Positions 1 through 12,377 of a stretch of DNA of 64,000 nt are shown here, in pieces (within the stretch, counting starts at the first letter, position 1; every line of letters starts with the position of its first letter). A program made the position numbers and the translations under genes. The stretch lies in contig OZ316896.1 of assembly GCA_973895155.1 (NCBI GenBank), positions 22,816,001 to 22,880,000 on the forward strand. Reading direction: 5' to 3'. This stretch comes from Marsupella aquatica. Taxonomy: Eukaryota > Marchantiophyta. The notes beneath the pieces are model-generated. The model did no database searches, was not told the origin of the DNA, and was given only the letters and a program-made list of their open reading frames with translations.

Positions 1-3000
1 ACAATACCCACATCCAAAAAATGCGAATTCGTACGATTGATCGCCCACCGCTCCATTTTGTCCTCGAGCTCCTACTCCTGCAGACGATGAAAGTTCGCTC
101 CACGTGAACGAATTTATTTGCATTGAAAATATAATATTCATCATGCCCTAGCACGAAAACGAAAAACGCAAAAGAAAAGCCTTTCGACATAGTCCAGACA
201 CAAGAAAGACATGGCAGTTATTTGATGTTGCTCTATCCCCAGTGATTCCATCCAGGCATCCCATGAAAAGGTGGCAAAATTTACACGCTGTGGTAGTTCT
301 CAATCCCTGCTGGTAATCATTCATTGATTGGCCGCATTGGGTTCAACTGGCTGCTGTGCCAGTCAAGTTTCCGTGCTGACCGAGAGTAAAATAGCCATTA
401 TATGCTTGTATAGGCTCCCCTGACAGAGTACATTCTCAATTCCAAGGCAAAGTCCCGCGACGAGAAAGAACAACGAGTAGGAGCGGATACTCGTCTCCAA
501 CAACTATCGGGGGTTGTTACGTCAGCGTTGTTACTCCAGAGCTTGTTAGAGTCACAAATTCAAACCAAAAGAGGAGGGAAACTTCAAATGCGCTTGGGCC
601 CATTCCTTGCTCTATATATTCTTTCAGTTACAGGAGGCGTAGTGTGCTCCCACACCTGCTCGAGCCATGCATCCACCCTCACTGTCTACTTCAAACAGAA
701 GTATCCTCCACACTCAACAAATAGATCATCGAGAGAAATCTCCCGACTAGAAGAACCGTAGTCTCGTGCACTCTTTTCCCGGTTCTTTCTCGTGCAAACG
801 AACCATTATATTGATTGGACTAGAGGAGACTGTGTGAGAGATGTTCAAGTGAACACGTACGACTCCTTCAAATTCCGAACGTCCTAACTGTGTACATTGC
901 TCTCCGCAGCCACCACGACCTTGTGCATCTCTCGACGAACTCGCTTCTAACCTCATCATCACCATAACAGTCCCGAAAGCAATTGAAGGATTGTGGACTG
1001 GAACTTCAAATTGTTCTTCTAGCTCGGAATCTCAATCGCCTCTCGCACCTAATTCGTCTGAAAAGGAAAATCACTCATAGAATCCACTCGGAAGGTCAAT
1101 TGCCCGACTCAAAGCTCAGAACTATGATACTAATGGAGCAGAATTTTCAGAATCGCAGCTTTCCACAATGCACATTCGAAGTAAGGCGAACGTGGGTACG
1201 TTTTTGTGAGGGCGTCCTTGCCGAAGGCATCGTCAGGCCAGACACCAGATCAGAACTCAGTGATTCTCCACTCCGAGTGAATCCACTCCACCTTATTGAG
1301 GTTGAATCTTGAACATGCTCGATCTTCATGCTTCGCGTGTTCTCCGATCTTTGCGTCGAGGCACCCTTTGCGTGGGACCGAGATCGGGGTCCGTCCCGTC
1401 CTTGAGGGCCGTACCTCCGACTTAACTCAGTCACTAACAGTGGGGGTTCAAATCGACCGTGGCGATGTCGACTGCACCGGGAAGTCACTGTTATGGCCGT
1501 CGATGTCATTTGCACTAACTGCGGTTAAGGTCGGGTTGCGATTACTCAGGACTACCGGCACGCGTTCCTGCGACTCTCAGAGCTAATTCCGCTTTAGAGG
1601 ATGTTTGTTTAATCTTAATGCCGTTGGTGATTTTTCCCTTTGTATTTGCAGGACTTGTGAATTTTCCTTTTGTATTTTTCAGGACTTTATTGTATACATA
1701 AAGTCAAGATCTGTATCACCTCGTTAATAAGTTCTGCTCTAATTTAATTCCTTTAGGTATATTAAGGTATAGTTTCTGCAACCTTATAGGCAATAATAGC
1801 CCATCAAAAGTTGAGCTCAATTTCTCATTTTTGGGGCATTATATCCCATAGTGCCCTCTAAACAAGACCTTGTCTATACTTAATGTCCTCTGCGTTTTTA
1901 GTGTTTGTATTTTTGGGGGCATTTTAGCCCATAGTGTCCTCTAAAGATGACTTTACTGTAACTTAATGTCCTTTGTGAGTTTTTGCCTCTAGATTTTCAT
2001 GGCATTCTTGCCCTGGTCAAGATCTCGATCACCTTTGTAGGAAAATATTCTGGGCGCATAATTGCCCTGGTCAAGATCTTGATCACCTTTGTAGGAAAAT
2101 TCTCCTACACTTTTACTAAAAGTGCGAAAAATAAAAATCTCTCAGACCTGAAGTGTAGCAAATTCCTGTTTCCAGAGCATGATGGACAATAATAGCCTCT
2201 CAAAACTCCACTGAAGCTCTGACTTTCTTGGGCGGCAGTATATCCCATAATAATGCCCTCTAAACAGGACTTTAGTGTACACACTAATCAAAACGATCCT
2301 TGTTGGAAACTTGAACAAAACCCAAAGTACACTAGGAAGCAAGAAGTCATAGGGGGTGGCAAAGAGGCCAAATGAAGCTATCCAAAGTCAGACGTCTCAA
2401 AACGGAATGTGGGTGTTAGCTAGGGACTGCCTCCCTCCAAACATGATCTGCTCAAAGTGCAGTACAAATAATCAGAGAGAGAGATACTAGATGGACCCCT
2501 AAATTGAGAAGTGTTACTAAATAGACCCTATGAGGCCCCTTGAGATTTTAGGACAGTTGATCTAAGGTCTATCAAGGGTACGGGATCACTCATGGGGTCC
2601 ATCAAGTAATAAAAGTCTTTCATTTTGGGGGTCCATCAAGAATATCTTGGATAATGATATGTAATTCTTTCTGCTCTTGGAATGCGAGTCAAACTATGAC
2701 CTACTACTGACTGTAAGAACCTTTATGCTGTTGGGCACTTCTTGGACGGTTGGTATATCAACTTTGGAGCATGAGGACTCTGGTCTCAAATCAGATGTTT
2801 ACAATAATTGGGGTTTGAATCTGACAACCGTATGAGGTGTGAAATTACCACATGTTAAGACTTGCTATTTCACACCAGATTGAGGGAGGTGCCAAATCAG
2901 CAGAAAACCTGCCAAAATTGAACTTCAACTTATTGCTGGACATATGTAGGTCCCAGAAGATGAGGATTAATGAAGTGGTGATCAATCTAAATCCAAACTC

Positions 3001-3159
3001 CCAGCTTCCTTCCTCCTCGGGTGTATCTGTAATTTCCCATCTGTCTTATTTCTGGATCCGCTCAAGGCTTCCACATCCAAAGTCAGTCTCGTAAATTTGA
3101 ATTGTGACTGGAGATCTAGATTTAATGAAGTTGAATGACTGATCCCTGACTCTGGACCG
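1..3159. other. Gene-free 3' flank of the CYP-1 locus
   Basis: I see no gene I can support here. Short open frames occur on both strands but show no domain and no splice-compatible continuation. About 1831-2275 holds three diverged copies of a unit reading roughly 'ggcatt-atatcccata-gtgccctctaaac-gactt'. A cleaner two-copy repeat lies at 2007-2110. About 1380-1560 is locally GC-rich without a recognised feature. Confidence 0.5.
2007..2110. repeat. 54-bp tandem duplication
   Basis: The segment around CCCTGGTCAAGATCT starts at 2011 and again at 2065, a period of 54 bp. The copies are nearly identical through 'gatcacctttgtaggaaaat'. No function is evident. Confidence 0.8.
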
Positions 3160-3866
3160 GTATGCTGAAACATACTTATTGACTGAAACAATCGCATTGA
3201 ATGGGACTGTAGATTGGCCCATCCTAGCTAATTTGGAAAATAAATCAGTTGAATTCAGGAGCTTTCGCAATCTGCAGACTTCTACTTCAGTTTTTCGTTC
3301 TCTCCCTGCTGTCGAATCTGTCTTCTACCATAATCGATCTCTCGAGACACAGGAAATCTTTCTCGATCTAGTTCGTGGCTAGCCGCACCACTGGGCCCTT
3401 ATCCCAAGCTCGAAAAGATGATTTATTGACTGTCAATTGCAGGATATATTCATGTATCAAGGTCTTCAAAGGTGGAAGGGTAGAAGAGACTGAAGCGGCC
3501 CGCCTCCTTAGCTGAAACATGCATACTTATTGACTGAAAATCGCATTGGATGGGACTGTAGATTGGCCCATCCTAGCTCATTTGGAAAAAAATTCAGTTG
3601 AATTCAGGAGCTTTCGCAATCTGCAGACTTCTACTTCAGTTTTCGTTCTCTCCCTGCTGTCAGATCTATCTTCTACCACAATCGATCTCTCGAGACAAAT
3701 GAAATCTTTCTCGATCTAGTGCTCGCAAAGTTCTTGTCGAGCCGCACCACTGGGACCTTAACCCTTGCCTGAAAAGATAATTTATTGACTGTCAATCGCA
3801 GTATAATGTATCAAGGTCTTCAAAATGGAAGGGTAGAAGAGACTGAAGCGGCCCTCCTCCTTAGCT
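3160..3866. repeat. About 350-bp direct tandem duplication downstream of CYP-1
   Basis: Unit 1 runs about 3160-3511 and unit 2 about 3512-3866. Both start near 'gctgaaacat-actta' and end at 'cctccttagctg'. AGATTGGCCC occurs at 3211 and 3560, an offset of 349. Small indels and substitutions separate the copies. The tandem ends about 60 bp from the CYP-1 stop codon, so it may overlap the 3' UTR of that gene. Confidence 0.85.
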
Positions 3867-3925
3867 GCTCAACAACGCTATGCACCATATTTACCCTGCT
3901 ACTTACACAGACGAGTCTCGATTGG

Positions 3926-6037
3926 CTATTCTGGTGACAGGAAGCGATAAACGTTCATCGGCAATCTTGGAGACGCAATAACCTCAATGGGGGTCCGCAT
4001 ACAGTAAACCGCAGCTCCAGGTACCTCCCCTAAGTCCACATCCTCAGGGCTGACGCCGGGAGGAAGAGTCCAATCGTAAGCTTGAAGGAACGCGGCCAGA
4101 ATGTAGTCTACCAGGGTGAGTGCCAAATTCTTCCCAGGGCACATTCTTCTCCCAGATCCAAAGGGCAAGAGCTTGAAATCTTGCCCGAGCATATCCATTG
4201 TAGTCGACAAAAACCTTTCTGGATAAAATTCAAGGGGACGCTCCCAGACTTCAGGGTCCCTCCCTATTGCGTAAACATTGACGTGAACTTGAGATTTCTC
4301 TGGTATGTGATACCCTGCCACCTCGCGTGCCTCCCTGCACTCGTGGGGAAACAGCATCGGGCCAGCAGGGTGCAATCGCAAGGCTTCCATCAGGATGCAA
4401 CGCAAATACTTCAAGTTGGGGGTGTCGGTTTCCTCCACGAGTCGGTGCTGTCCCACAACAGTGTCCAGCTCGTCTTGAGCCTTTTTAAGGACATGTGGGT
4501 GTCTGACGAGCTCCGCCATTGTCCACTCCACCGTAACGCTGGCCGTGTCGCTCCCAGCATTCACCGTATCCTGTACACACAAGTCTCTCATTGTTTAGTA
4601 ACTATTAAGAAATATTGGAACTCAAAAACATTCTTGCAAGCCAGATGGAGAAAACAAAATGTCACAACGAAAGGAGAAGACGTGAATTAACACCGGAGAC
4701 AGGCTAGTGCGTACCATTAAGATTCCTTTAATTTGCGTGTCCGTCCACGGCTTCTCTCCATCTGCGGTGGGACGTGTGAGCAGCTTATCGACGAAATCCA
4801 TGGCTTCGTTCTCGGTGTGTTGCTTCGAAGAAAGAAGTGTTTGCCGGCGGTCATCGATGATTTTCTGGAAGAACTTGTCATTCTTTTGACCCACGGCTCG
4901 CATCCGTTTTAGAGAGCCTTGAAGGTCGAAGGGCTTCAGGATTGGAATGTAATCTCCGATGATGAAGCTGCCATTTAATTTGAACACCTCCTCAAGGGTT
5001 TCCATTGCCATTGTGGCTTCGCCAGGATCTACAGAGGACTTGGGCCCGAGGAAGCTCTTGTTCATAATCATCCGAGTGATGTTGTTCATGGCGAGCTGCT
5101 TCAGATAATGGCTCAAGCAAACTGGTTTCCCACTTTTACATTCTTCGAATATGGAGTGCAATGCACTTGAAACCTCTTCTTTCCTGATGTTCTGAATGAA
5201 CGATCACAACGAAGAACAACTTCGATCAAGGTACTCAAGAAGCTTTTAACACAGGGAGCAAAACAGGGAATTCGTAATGTCTCTAATAAATTAACTCTGT
5301 TTGATATGATTAAACCGGTCCCAGCTAGCACAATTGTTCGGTTGTTTCCAAGACAAGCAGCTGATCTCGTTTCATTGCAAAGGCCGGATAAATCGTTCTT
5401 TCCGTTGTAGAAATCCATCCGGCCTTGAGAATAAAATCAGATCAGGTTACATGTACTCACAGATGTCGAAAACAAATTGAAGCGACCGGAAAATACAGCT
5501 AACTGTGGATTTGGTAGGGCGTAATTTATGAACCTGGAATTGTTGGATTCTTGTGTTGGTCAGGAGCTCAAGACTGAACACTTTCCTCGCATGGCGCCAG
5601 AATGGTCCATAGGGAGCCGTGATAACGGTCTGGCTGCCGTAGCTCATGATTGTGAACTGAGTGAGCTTTGGTCGCGAGGCAAATGCAATGTCATGTGTCT
5701 TGAGTATCTCCTCAGCAATTTTGGGGGAAGAGACGATAATCGTTTCTTTTGAACCCAGAAGCAAGCGGAAGATAGGTCCATATTGCTTGGCGAGCTTTTG
5801 AAAGTCCCTGTGAGGAAGAGGTCCGATGACCGCAAGATTCCCAATCACTGGCCATGGTCGGGGACCAGGAGGTCTTCGATGACGATCCTTTCGCCTGAAT
5901 GTGTGCCAGTAGAACACCACGAGTACCACTACAATCGCCAAGGGTACAGTGAGAAGATGCTGCTGCAAAGCTAGGAGCGGTGATGGAATCCACGAGACGC
6001 TTGGATTGGACCACGAGCCTGATTGCAATTTATTCAT
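3926..6037 (-). CDS. Cytochrome P450 monooxygenase (CYP-1), three exons, intact
   Basis: Predicted ER-anchored, heme-thiolate monooxygenase that would take electrons from NADPH-P450 reductase; the substrate cannot be told from sequence. Exons on the minus strand are 6037-5534, 5191-4715 and 4570-3926, with GT-AG introns of 342 and 144 bp, both phase 0, giving about 541 aa, a normal length. An N-terminal hydrophobic anchor is followed by the proline-rich hinge RRPPGPRPWPVIGN. The I-helix carries AGSDTAS (about aa 332-338), the K-helix EALR (389-392), the meander YPERF (about 443-447), and the heme loop PFGSGRRMCPG has its cysteine near aa 471. No lesion was found. It lies head-to-head with CYP-2, about 3.5 kb away. 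Family-level naming within the plant CYP71-like A-type group was not attempted. Confidence 0.9.
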
Positions 6038-6247
6038 GTTGTTGTCGTGCTCGCCTCCCGGTGACGTTCATCACCTCATGTACTCGTTTCTGCAGTCCAA
6101 CAACAGCATGAATCAAAATTGCAGAGAAAGTACGAAATTTGATTCATTGATGGCAGGGAAAGTACCCAGAAACTCAACAAAGCATTCACCATTGTAGTTT
6201 CGCTAACAACGATCTCTGTTGAACGATGTCTTAGCAACTCGAAGCAG

Positions 6248-6256
6248 TATATATCC
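6248..6256 (-). promoter_or_regulatory. Possible TATA box of CYP-1
   Basis: The minus strand reads GGATATATACTGC about 210 bp upstream of the CYP-1 start codon. It is the only TATA-like motif I noticed in the proximal flank. It would give a 5' UTR of roughly 180 nt. This is weak, since it rests on the motif alone. Confidence 0.35.
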
Positions 6257-6434
6257 TTGCACTACATCTAAATTATCTCACCATACTAATGGTGTGAGCT
6301 ACAGCCCACTCGCAATACATCCACATTATCTGAAGCTCTAAGCATTCCCAATCCCTCACGATCCGAAGCTCCGAGCAGCTCCGGATCTGACAAGAATCAA
6401 GTTTCCAATTGACTAAATAGAGATAGATCCCGCA

Positions 6435-6815
6435 CCTCGAACTCTATTGTGAGGAAGGCACTCGTGTTCCGATCAAATTGGTATTCTCAGTTTTCCAACC
6501 TAGAGTTGACACGATGTCAGTGGACCGAAAGAATACGAACGAACAGTATGATGCAAAACAATTTATGAAGTACGCAAATCCAACGAGATACACTTTTGGT
6601 GGAGCACAGGTTCTGAATGAGCTTCGCCTTCAGAATCTATTGTGAGACAGTAAGGAATCGTTTTCCGATCAAAGTGATGTTCTCAGTTTCAAGTGTAGAA
6701 TTGACAGGATATCAAACGACACGCACTCACTACACACACCCGAAGAGTGAGCTTCGACTCAAAGACACAAATCCGACCATATCCACTTTTCGTGGAGTTC
6801 GCAGGTTATGAGTGA
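6435..6815. repeat. Diverged 194-bp tandem duplication
   Basis: CTATTGTGAG occurs at 6443 and 6637, a period of 194. Flanking text such as 'ttccgatcaaa-tg-t-ttctcagtttc' and 'cacttttggtggag' versus 'cacttttcgtggag' aligns across both units with many substitutions, so the duplication is old. Confidence 0.65.
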
Positions 6816-7364
6816 GCCTGCTCTTCACAAGCACATGGCAGACTTTATAGTAATAGCCCGATACTCAGAAGGAACAACACTCCACATCATATAAGACAAT
6901 AATCATGTTTATCATATGGCAAACTTTATAGTAAAAGCAGCACTGATCCTTATCACATGGCAAACCGTATATTTACAAGCTGATGACAGATTCCTGTGTA
7001 TAACCCTCCCATGCAGCGTATTTTATTACAAGGATTTTACTTTTTCGCCGTAGTGGCTAATGTACAGTGTGTGAAGGAGAAGATTCTCAAAAAGATTCAC
7101 TATTCAATTATTTTACTGACCATCAAATCTCCCTAGATTTAAGGCTGACCTTTAGATTCTGGCTAATGGGGCCTGGGATTAGGTGGAACACTAGCTAATG
7201 AGACAGCAAAATAGTAGCCAATTTTTGACAAATGTCAAAATGTGGCAAAAGATTTTTGGGGAGGTGAAATTTGGCTAATTTTAGCCACTAGAAAAAACAC
7301 TCCTCCCATGCTTTTAACTCTAGAGCTCTACCAGGCTTTCCAGTTTTCCGGCAAGTAGGGAGCT

Positions 7365-7560
7365 TGTCTTGTCTTGTGTTGGCTTTTTGTTTGTTTGTTG
7401 TGGCTTAGACTCTTGGGTTCGTGGGGCCCTTCTGGTAACATCGGGGTCTTCCCCCTTTCCCCCTTTTATTGGATTTTTGTCTTTGGGACCATGTCTCCTG
7501 GTTTGGGGCCATTGTTCTTTTGACAGTGTGATATATATATGGATGGGGTAATTAAAAAAC
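7365..7560 (+). mobile_element. Possible LINE-type 3' tail fragment
   Basis: The segment is T/C/G-rich (ccccctttcccccttttattgg, gtctttgggacc, cagtgtgatatatatatgg) and ends in an A-rich run, aattaaaaaacaacaacaacc. The same order of motifs appears on the minus strand at about 32390-32590 and 46160-46330. A shared tail with an A-rich end suggests a non-LTR retrotransposon 3' end. I found no coding part and no clear target duplication. Confidence 0.35.
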
Positions 7561-7745
7561 AACAACAACCAGTGATCTTAAAGAACACTCAATAATGTTT
7601 ACAATGGTATATATGGAAGTGACCTAAAAGCACAAGAGTGCTTAGAGTGGGCATGGAAGTCAGTTCAACCGGTGACCACTCGTAGCATAGCATAGTCCTT
7701 CACCTGTTGTTTGAAATCTTGAACATAATGACACTTATTATCATT

Positions 7746-7997
7746 GTGGAGGGTATATGTGTGTGAGTGGGATGGGTTTTGTGGGTAGTGGATTGGAGTT
7801 CTGATTATCTGCTCGGCCCCTGGTCGTCCACTTTGTGGCCCTGATTTAATCCTCTCTCCTTCCTGGTGCCGGTTCCTGTCGGATCCGTTGGGGCTCACCC
7901 TGGTCTGGGTTCCCTACAGAAAAACTGTCACATTGGGATGGAGGGAGTCTAATTGTATTTCCTCCCCATTTCCGTTCAAGACAAAAAAAAATAAAAA
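7746..7997 (+). mobile_element. SINE-like or truncated LINE retroposon with 18-bp target duplication
   Basis: A 252-bp insert ends in a poly-A tract (gacaaaaaaaaataaaa). It is flanked by a perfect direct repeat, ATGACACTTATTATCATT, at 7728-7745 and 7998-8015. An A tail abutting one copy of a long target duplication is the signature of target-primed reverse transcription. No ORF is present. A clear tRNA-type A/B box pair was not seen, so SINE versus 5'-truncated LINE is undecided. Confidence 0.75.
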
Positions 7998-8389
7998 ATG
8001 ACACTTATTATCATTACTTACGAGGAGTGTCAACACTATCAACAAGACAAAAAAATTCATAAAAAGCACTGGAGGGACCACTAAATATCTCAGCTACTCT
8101 GGGTCCACGTCAGGTCCACCTTACCTGCCCAGGCTTTTGGGATGAAGGAAATTTTGGCTGAAGAAAGGAATCAATAATGGTGGGATCATAAGGGTCACAA
8201 TGGAACAGTTTAGGGTTTAGTTTTGATTATTTATGTTGTTCTGTAGCAAAGTAAAAGGAGATTCTATCTTGACGACTTGTGCAAAATTTGAGTTCTCGCA
8301 AGGAAGCCATTCACGCAAGTGTGAGTCTTGCTATCGATTGTTCAGTAAACAACCACTACTCATAAGACAACATGCAATGGATACAACTA

Positions 8390-8421
8390 ATTTTTTTTTT
8401 AATTAATTAAAAAGTGAACAG
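8390..8421 (-). mobile_element. Very short poly-T insertion with 14-bp target duplication
   Basis: AATGGATACAACTA occurs at 8376-8389 and 8422-8435 and brackets 32 bp that begin with a T run. This fits a heavily 5'-truncated retroposon inserted on the minus strand, though local duplication plus slippage is possible. Confidence 0.4.
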
Positions 8422-9503
8422 AATGGATACAACTAGTGAGCATAAAAATTAGAAAAAAAACCAAGGAAGTGCCCCTAATGTACTGACAAACAGAGATAGT
8501 CTTGTCAAGTAAAGATCATTACTATTATAGCCTAAAGATGAGGCTTTTTATATATTATATTGTTTTGGGTTAAATACCCTTAGGGAATCTAAAGTGGCGC
8601 AAGCATGGCTAAGCACCATTCTCAGTAGGCTAGCTATGGTTACAAAAGCCGGTCGAGATGCATTATATTGACCTCAACAAGTGCGTCACACAATCTCAGT
8701 CAATGATCGAAGAGATTTCTACAGTAAGAGTCACAGAAAGTTGTCTAGAGGAATCTGCAAATTGAAAACTGAGTGTGGGCCTTGTGTTCTCAATTATTCC
8801 CTGGAGATTTTTCGAGTGATGTGGGTTCGATAACCTCAAATGCGTTCACACAACAGAAGTTCAAACGTGCGTTCGGTCTCTATCGAATTCGCTTCGAGAG
8901 TGGCCATAGATCATCATCCTTCCATTCAAAGGCTAGAAGCTTTTGGGATGTAATTCGTAGTTGGTATCGTCTCCGGGATCGGCATAGCATATCACTCACC
9001 TCAGCTTTCACAACGCCTACTCGGTGAGCAGATATCTAAACCTCGCACCTAGCAAAAAACGTCTATATATCATTTGCTATCTACTACGTACTGTGATTTT
9101 CTAATCAGCGGGTTATTTGTCTTCTGCTGTCTCCAGTGGGTGATCAGTTCGACGAAAACGATAGTGTGCTCAAAATCCTTTTTGATTAGCGATCACTGAT
9201 CTTAACTCCTCCAAGTAGATGATGATCGAGCTTTTGGTCTACACTTGGGCTCCATCTCTCTTTCATATTGACACTACAGCAGAAGTATTGTGACTGGTTT
9301 TTCTCAATTACACTACTAGATGGTTACTTCCAGACAAGTGAAGAAAAGCGTGAGCGAACATTCTCATTTGCTGTTCATCATTTTCTCAGTGGGACTCTAG
9401 CTGTTCAGTGATCTTTACTGTCTCGCCTTGCCTCTGTATCAGCATGTGTGCAGTTTCATTCGTGTACATTGCCTGGAGACGTTCGAACTAGCTAGAACAC
9501 AGG

Positions 9504-11639
9504 ATGGATCAATTAAAACCATTCTCGAGTATCTTATCGAATTCATGGCCGGCCAATCCTTCGCAGGAGCTTCTTACCGTGACGTTGGCAATTTCAGTCT
9601 TGCTGGTGGTCTTGTACTGGGGAGCAATCAAGCAAAAGGATAGTGGTCGAAGGCCTCCTGGTCCCCGGCCATGGCCAATCATTGGGAATCTGGCGCTTCT
9701 CGGACCGCTTGCCCACCAGGACTTTCAAAAGCTTGCGAAACAGTATGGACTAATCTTCCGCTTGCTTTTGGGATCAAAGGAAACTATCGTGGTCTCTTCG
9801 CCAAGGGTTGCGGAAGAGGTACTCAAGACGCACGACGTCGCGTTTGCCTCCCGACCAAGGCTGTCGCAGTTCACAATCATGGAATACAACCACCAGACCG
9901 TGGTCTCGATACCTTATGGACCCTCCTGGCGCTCTGCCAGAAAGTTGCTTACCCTTGAGCTGCTGACACACAGAAGAATCCAACAATTCCAGGTTGGATG
10001 ATGGCCCTGCCAAACTAAGTTGCAAGCAGGATTACCTAGCCGCTTCAGATATCTTCAATCAATTCTTCACACACGTATGCTAATTGAAGATGCTATGTGT
10101 TAATTATCGAATTCCTTATGGTCCAAGAAAAAGATGAACTTCAGGTTGCACCCAATATTGTTCTCCGGCCGGTGACCCGACGATCACTATCAATCATCCG
10201 ATTTCGTTCACTCTAAGTTAAACCCTCACAAAAATAGGAAACCATTGCATTCATTTGGTTGGATTGTAGGCGGAAGAACAACAATTATGCGACAGAATGC
10301 ACTTGCTCAACTCTCGTGTCTGACTTGCAGAGCATAAGAAGACAGGAGGTTCTAAGTGGACTGCACTCTATAATCGAAGAATGTAGAAGTGGGAAAGCAG
10401 TGTTCTTGGGTCCCAAGATAAAGCATCTCGCAATGAACAACATCACTCGGATGACGATGAACTAGACCTTCTTCGGGCCCAACTCTACTGCAGATCCGGA
10501 CGAGTCTAGAATGGTACTGGAAAATTTAGAGGAGCTCCTCGCATTAACCGGCTCGTTCGTCATCGGAGATTACATCCCACTCCTGAAGCCCTTCGATTTG
10601 CAAGGTCATAGAAAACCGATGCGAGTAGTGGCAAAAAAAAATGACAAGTTTTTCCAGGCAATAATCGAAGACCGTCGGCAGACACTTCAGTCTTCTCAGC
10701 AGTATAACCATAAGCCCGTCATGGACTTCCTCGATGTGATGCTGACACGTCCCACCGGAAATGACGAAAAGCCTTTGACAGATACTCAAATCAAAGCAAT
10801 CTTACTGGTAAGAGGTGTGAATGCAATAGAGGGTAACGAATTGAGGTATTACTTTTTGTCGTCATACTCCTCTGGAGTTTGGACATTGCTACGTTGGAAA
10901 ATGCTTTGCACTTTGCTTCAGACAATATTCGAGCTGTCATTTCAATCCTCAATCATGAGATGTGGAATCGCCTGTGCATGCGCAGAATGTGGTGATTGGT
11001 GGGACTGATACTTCAAGCGTTACGGTGGAGTGGGTAATGGCGAGGCTCTTAAAACACCCGACTGTCCTTCGAAAGGCTCAAGACGAACTGGACGATGTTG
11101 TAGGACGAGATCGACTCGTGGAGGAAGATGACATCCCGAATTTGAAGTACCTGCGTTGCATACTGAGGGAGGTCATGCGATTGCACCCCACTGTAAGGAT
11201 GACACTTCCCCACGAATGCATAGAATCACGAGAGGTGGCAGGGTATCACATACCAGTGAAATCTCAAGTGTTCGTCAGTACGTATGCCATAGGCAGGAAC
11301 CCTGAAGTATGGGAGCGTCCCCTTGAGTTTTACCCAGAGAGATTCTTGTCGACTAGCATCGATGTCCATGGGCAAGACTTCGAGCTCTTGCCCTTTGGAT
11401 CTGGCAGAAGAATGTGCCCCGGGAAAAATCTGGGACTCCTGTTGGTGCACTATATGCTGGCAGTGTTCCTTCAGACGTGCGATTGGGCTCTTCCTCCGGG
11501 TGTCAGCCCTGAGGATGTGGATCTAACGGAGGGACCCGGAGTGATTATGGTTTTGAAAACTCCCCTTCAAGCTATTGCGTCTCCAAGATTGCCCATGAGT
11601 ATCATTGTCGGAGACCAGAACACCGGGTCCTCTCTGTGA
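9504..11639 (+). pseudogene. Cytochrome P450 (CYP-2), full length with one nonsense codon
   Basis: Exons are 9504-9992, 10331-10807 and 10986-11639, all phase 0, for 539 codons. Every landmark is present: hydrophobic N-terminus, RRPPGPRPWPIIGN hinge, I-helix GGTDTSS, EVMR, YPERF, and heme loop PFGSGRRMCPG. The single lesion is TAG at 10463-10465 (codon 208), where the paralogues have lysine in MNKTFFGP, so it is probably AAG to TAG. Splice sites are intact. The 5' flank is homologous to that of CYP-3 but lacks four bases of its TATATA motif. The gene is therefore probably silent or recently dead. It lies tail-to-tail with CYP-3 and head-to-head with CYP-1. Confidence 0.88.
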
Positions 11640-12177
11640 GTTGCAGAGTAGTTCAAATTATTCAGACTGAGACAGTGGAAGAATTGTGGGGAAGCCGACG
11701 ACGCGGATCTTATGGGAGACGGCGAGAGAGATCTGAACCAAAATGAAAATGGATAGGATTTTTTCCAGGTCAGTCACCAGCAAAGTCTGGCGCAGCAGCG
11801 AGGTACTAGCGTGCTTTCTAGGGACGTACAGGTGATGGCTCAGGTCTTCCCTTTCCACTGGTTTCAAGAAAAAACCATCTGAGCTCTCGTGGCCAGCTCT
11901 TCTGTGTGCCCACTATGCTGATGCACTCGTTACGCCCGAACATGACTTTTGCCGGTGGTGGGAGTGTAGAGTAGCCCTGGAAAGCGAGGAGAGAGAGAAA
12001 GAGCTACGGCACTTGTTTCTTTGAGATTTCATCGAATTGCTCTCATGGAAACAGCAAACAACGGGCATTCGAAAAGGGACAGGCCCAGGGGCTCGAAGTG
12101 CAGCGAACGGCGCTACCAGGGCTGCCTGGAAAGGAGCGGTAGCAGAACAAGATGCTCTACTGATAACTCTACTTAGA

Positions 12178-12377
12178 AGGGGGGTTTACAAGAACGAATG
12201 GAACCACACTTATTCCTTTTGGTCAGCTCAGCAATTCTACAACTAAGTGAGGAACTACTAAAGGTACACATCTTCCTTTTGCTTAGTTAAGGAATTCCAC
12301 AACTAAAGTGGGGTTTTACAAAAACCACTGGAGGTACACTTCTTCCTTTTGGCCAGCTAAGCAATTCTACAGGTAAG
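12178..12377. repeat. Three diverged tandem units of about 62-69 bp
   Basis: Units at about 12178-12246, 12247-12308 and 12309-12377 share 'cttccttttgg-cagctaagcaattctaca-ctaag'. Divergence is considerable and no function is visible. Confidence 0.6.

Larger units (their letters stand above)
6038..9503. other. Divergent spacer between CYP-1 and CYP-2
   Basis: This is the shared 5' region of two head-to-head P450 genes. No gene is supported. It holds a diverged two-copy repeat (6435-6815), three short diverged repeats around 'atggcaaactttatagta' (about 6833-6975), a LINE-tail-like patch (7365-7560), a SINE-like insertion (7746-7997), a tiny insertion with its own target duplication (8390-8421), and the CYP-2 5' flank. 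That flank (about 8940-9500) is homologous, in reverse complement, to the CYP-3 5' flank at about 17000-17640. Confidence 0.6.

Noticed and set aside
1430-1470. tRNA gene suggested by GGTTCAAATCGACC
   Set aside because: No matching A box or acceptor stem could be formed around it.
8773-9027. 84-codon frame upstream of CYP-2
   Set aside because: It overlaps the promoter-flank homology with CYP-3, where the frame is not conserved.
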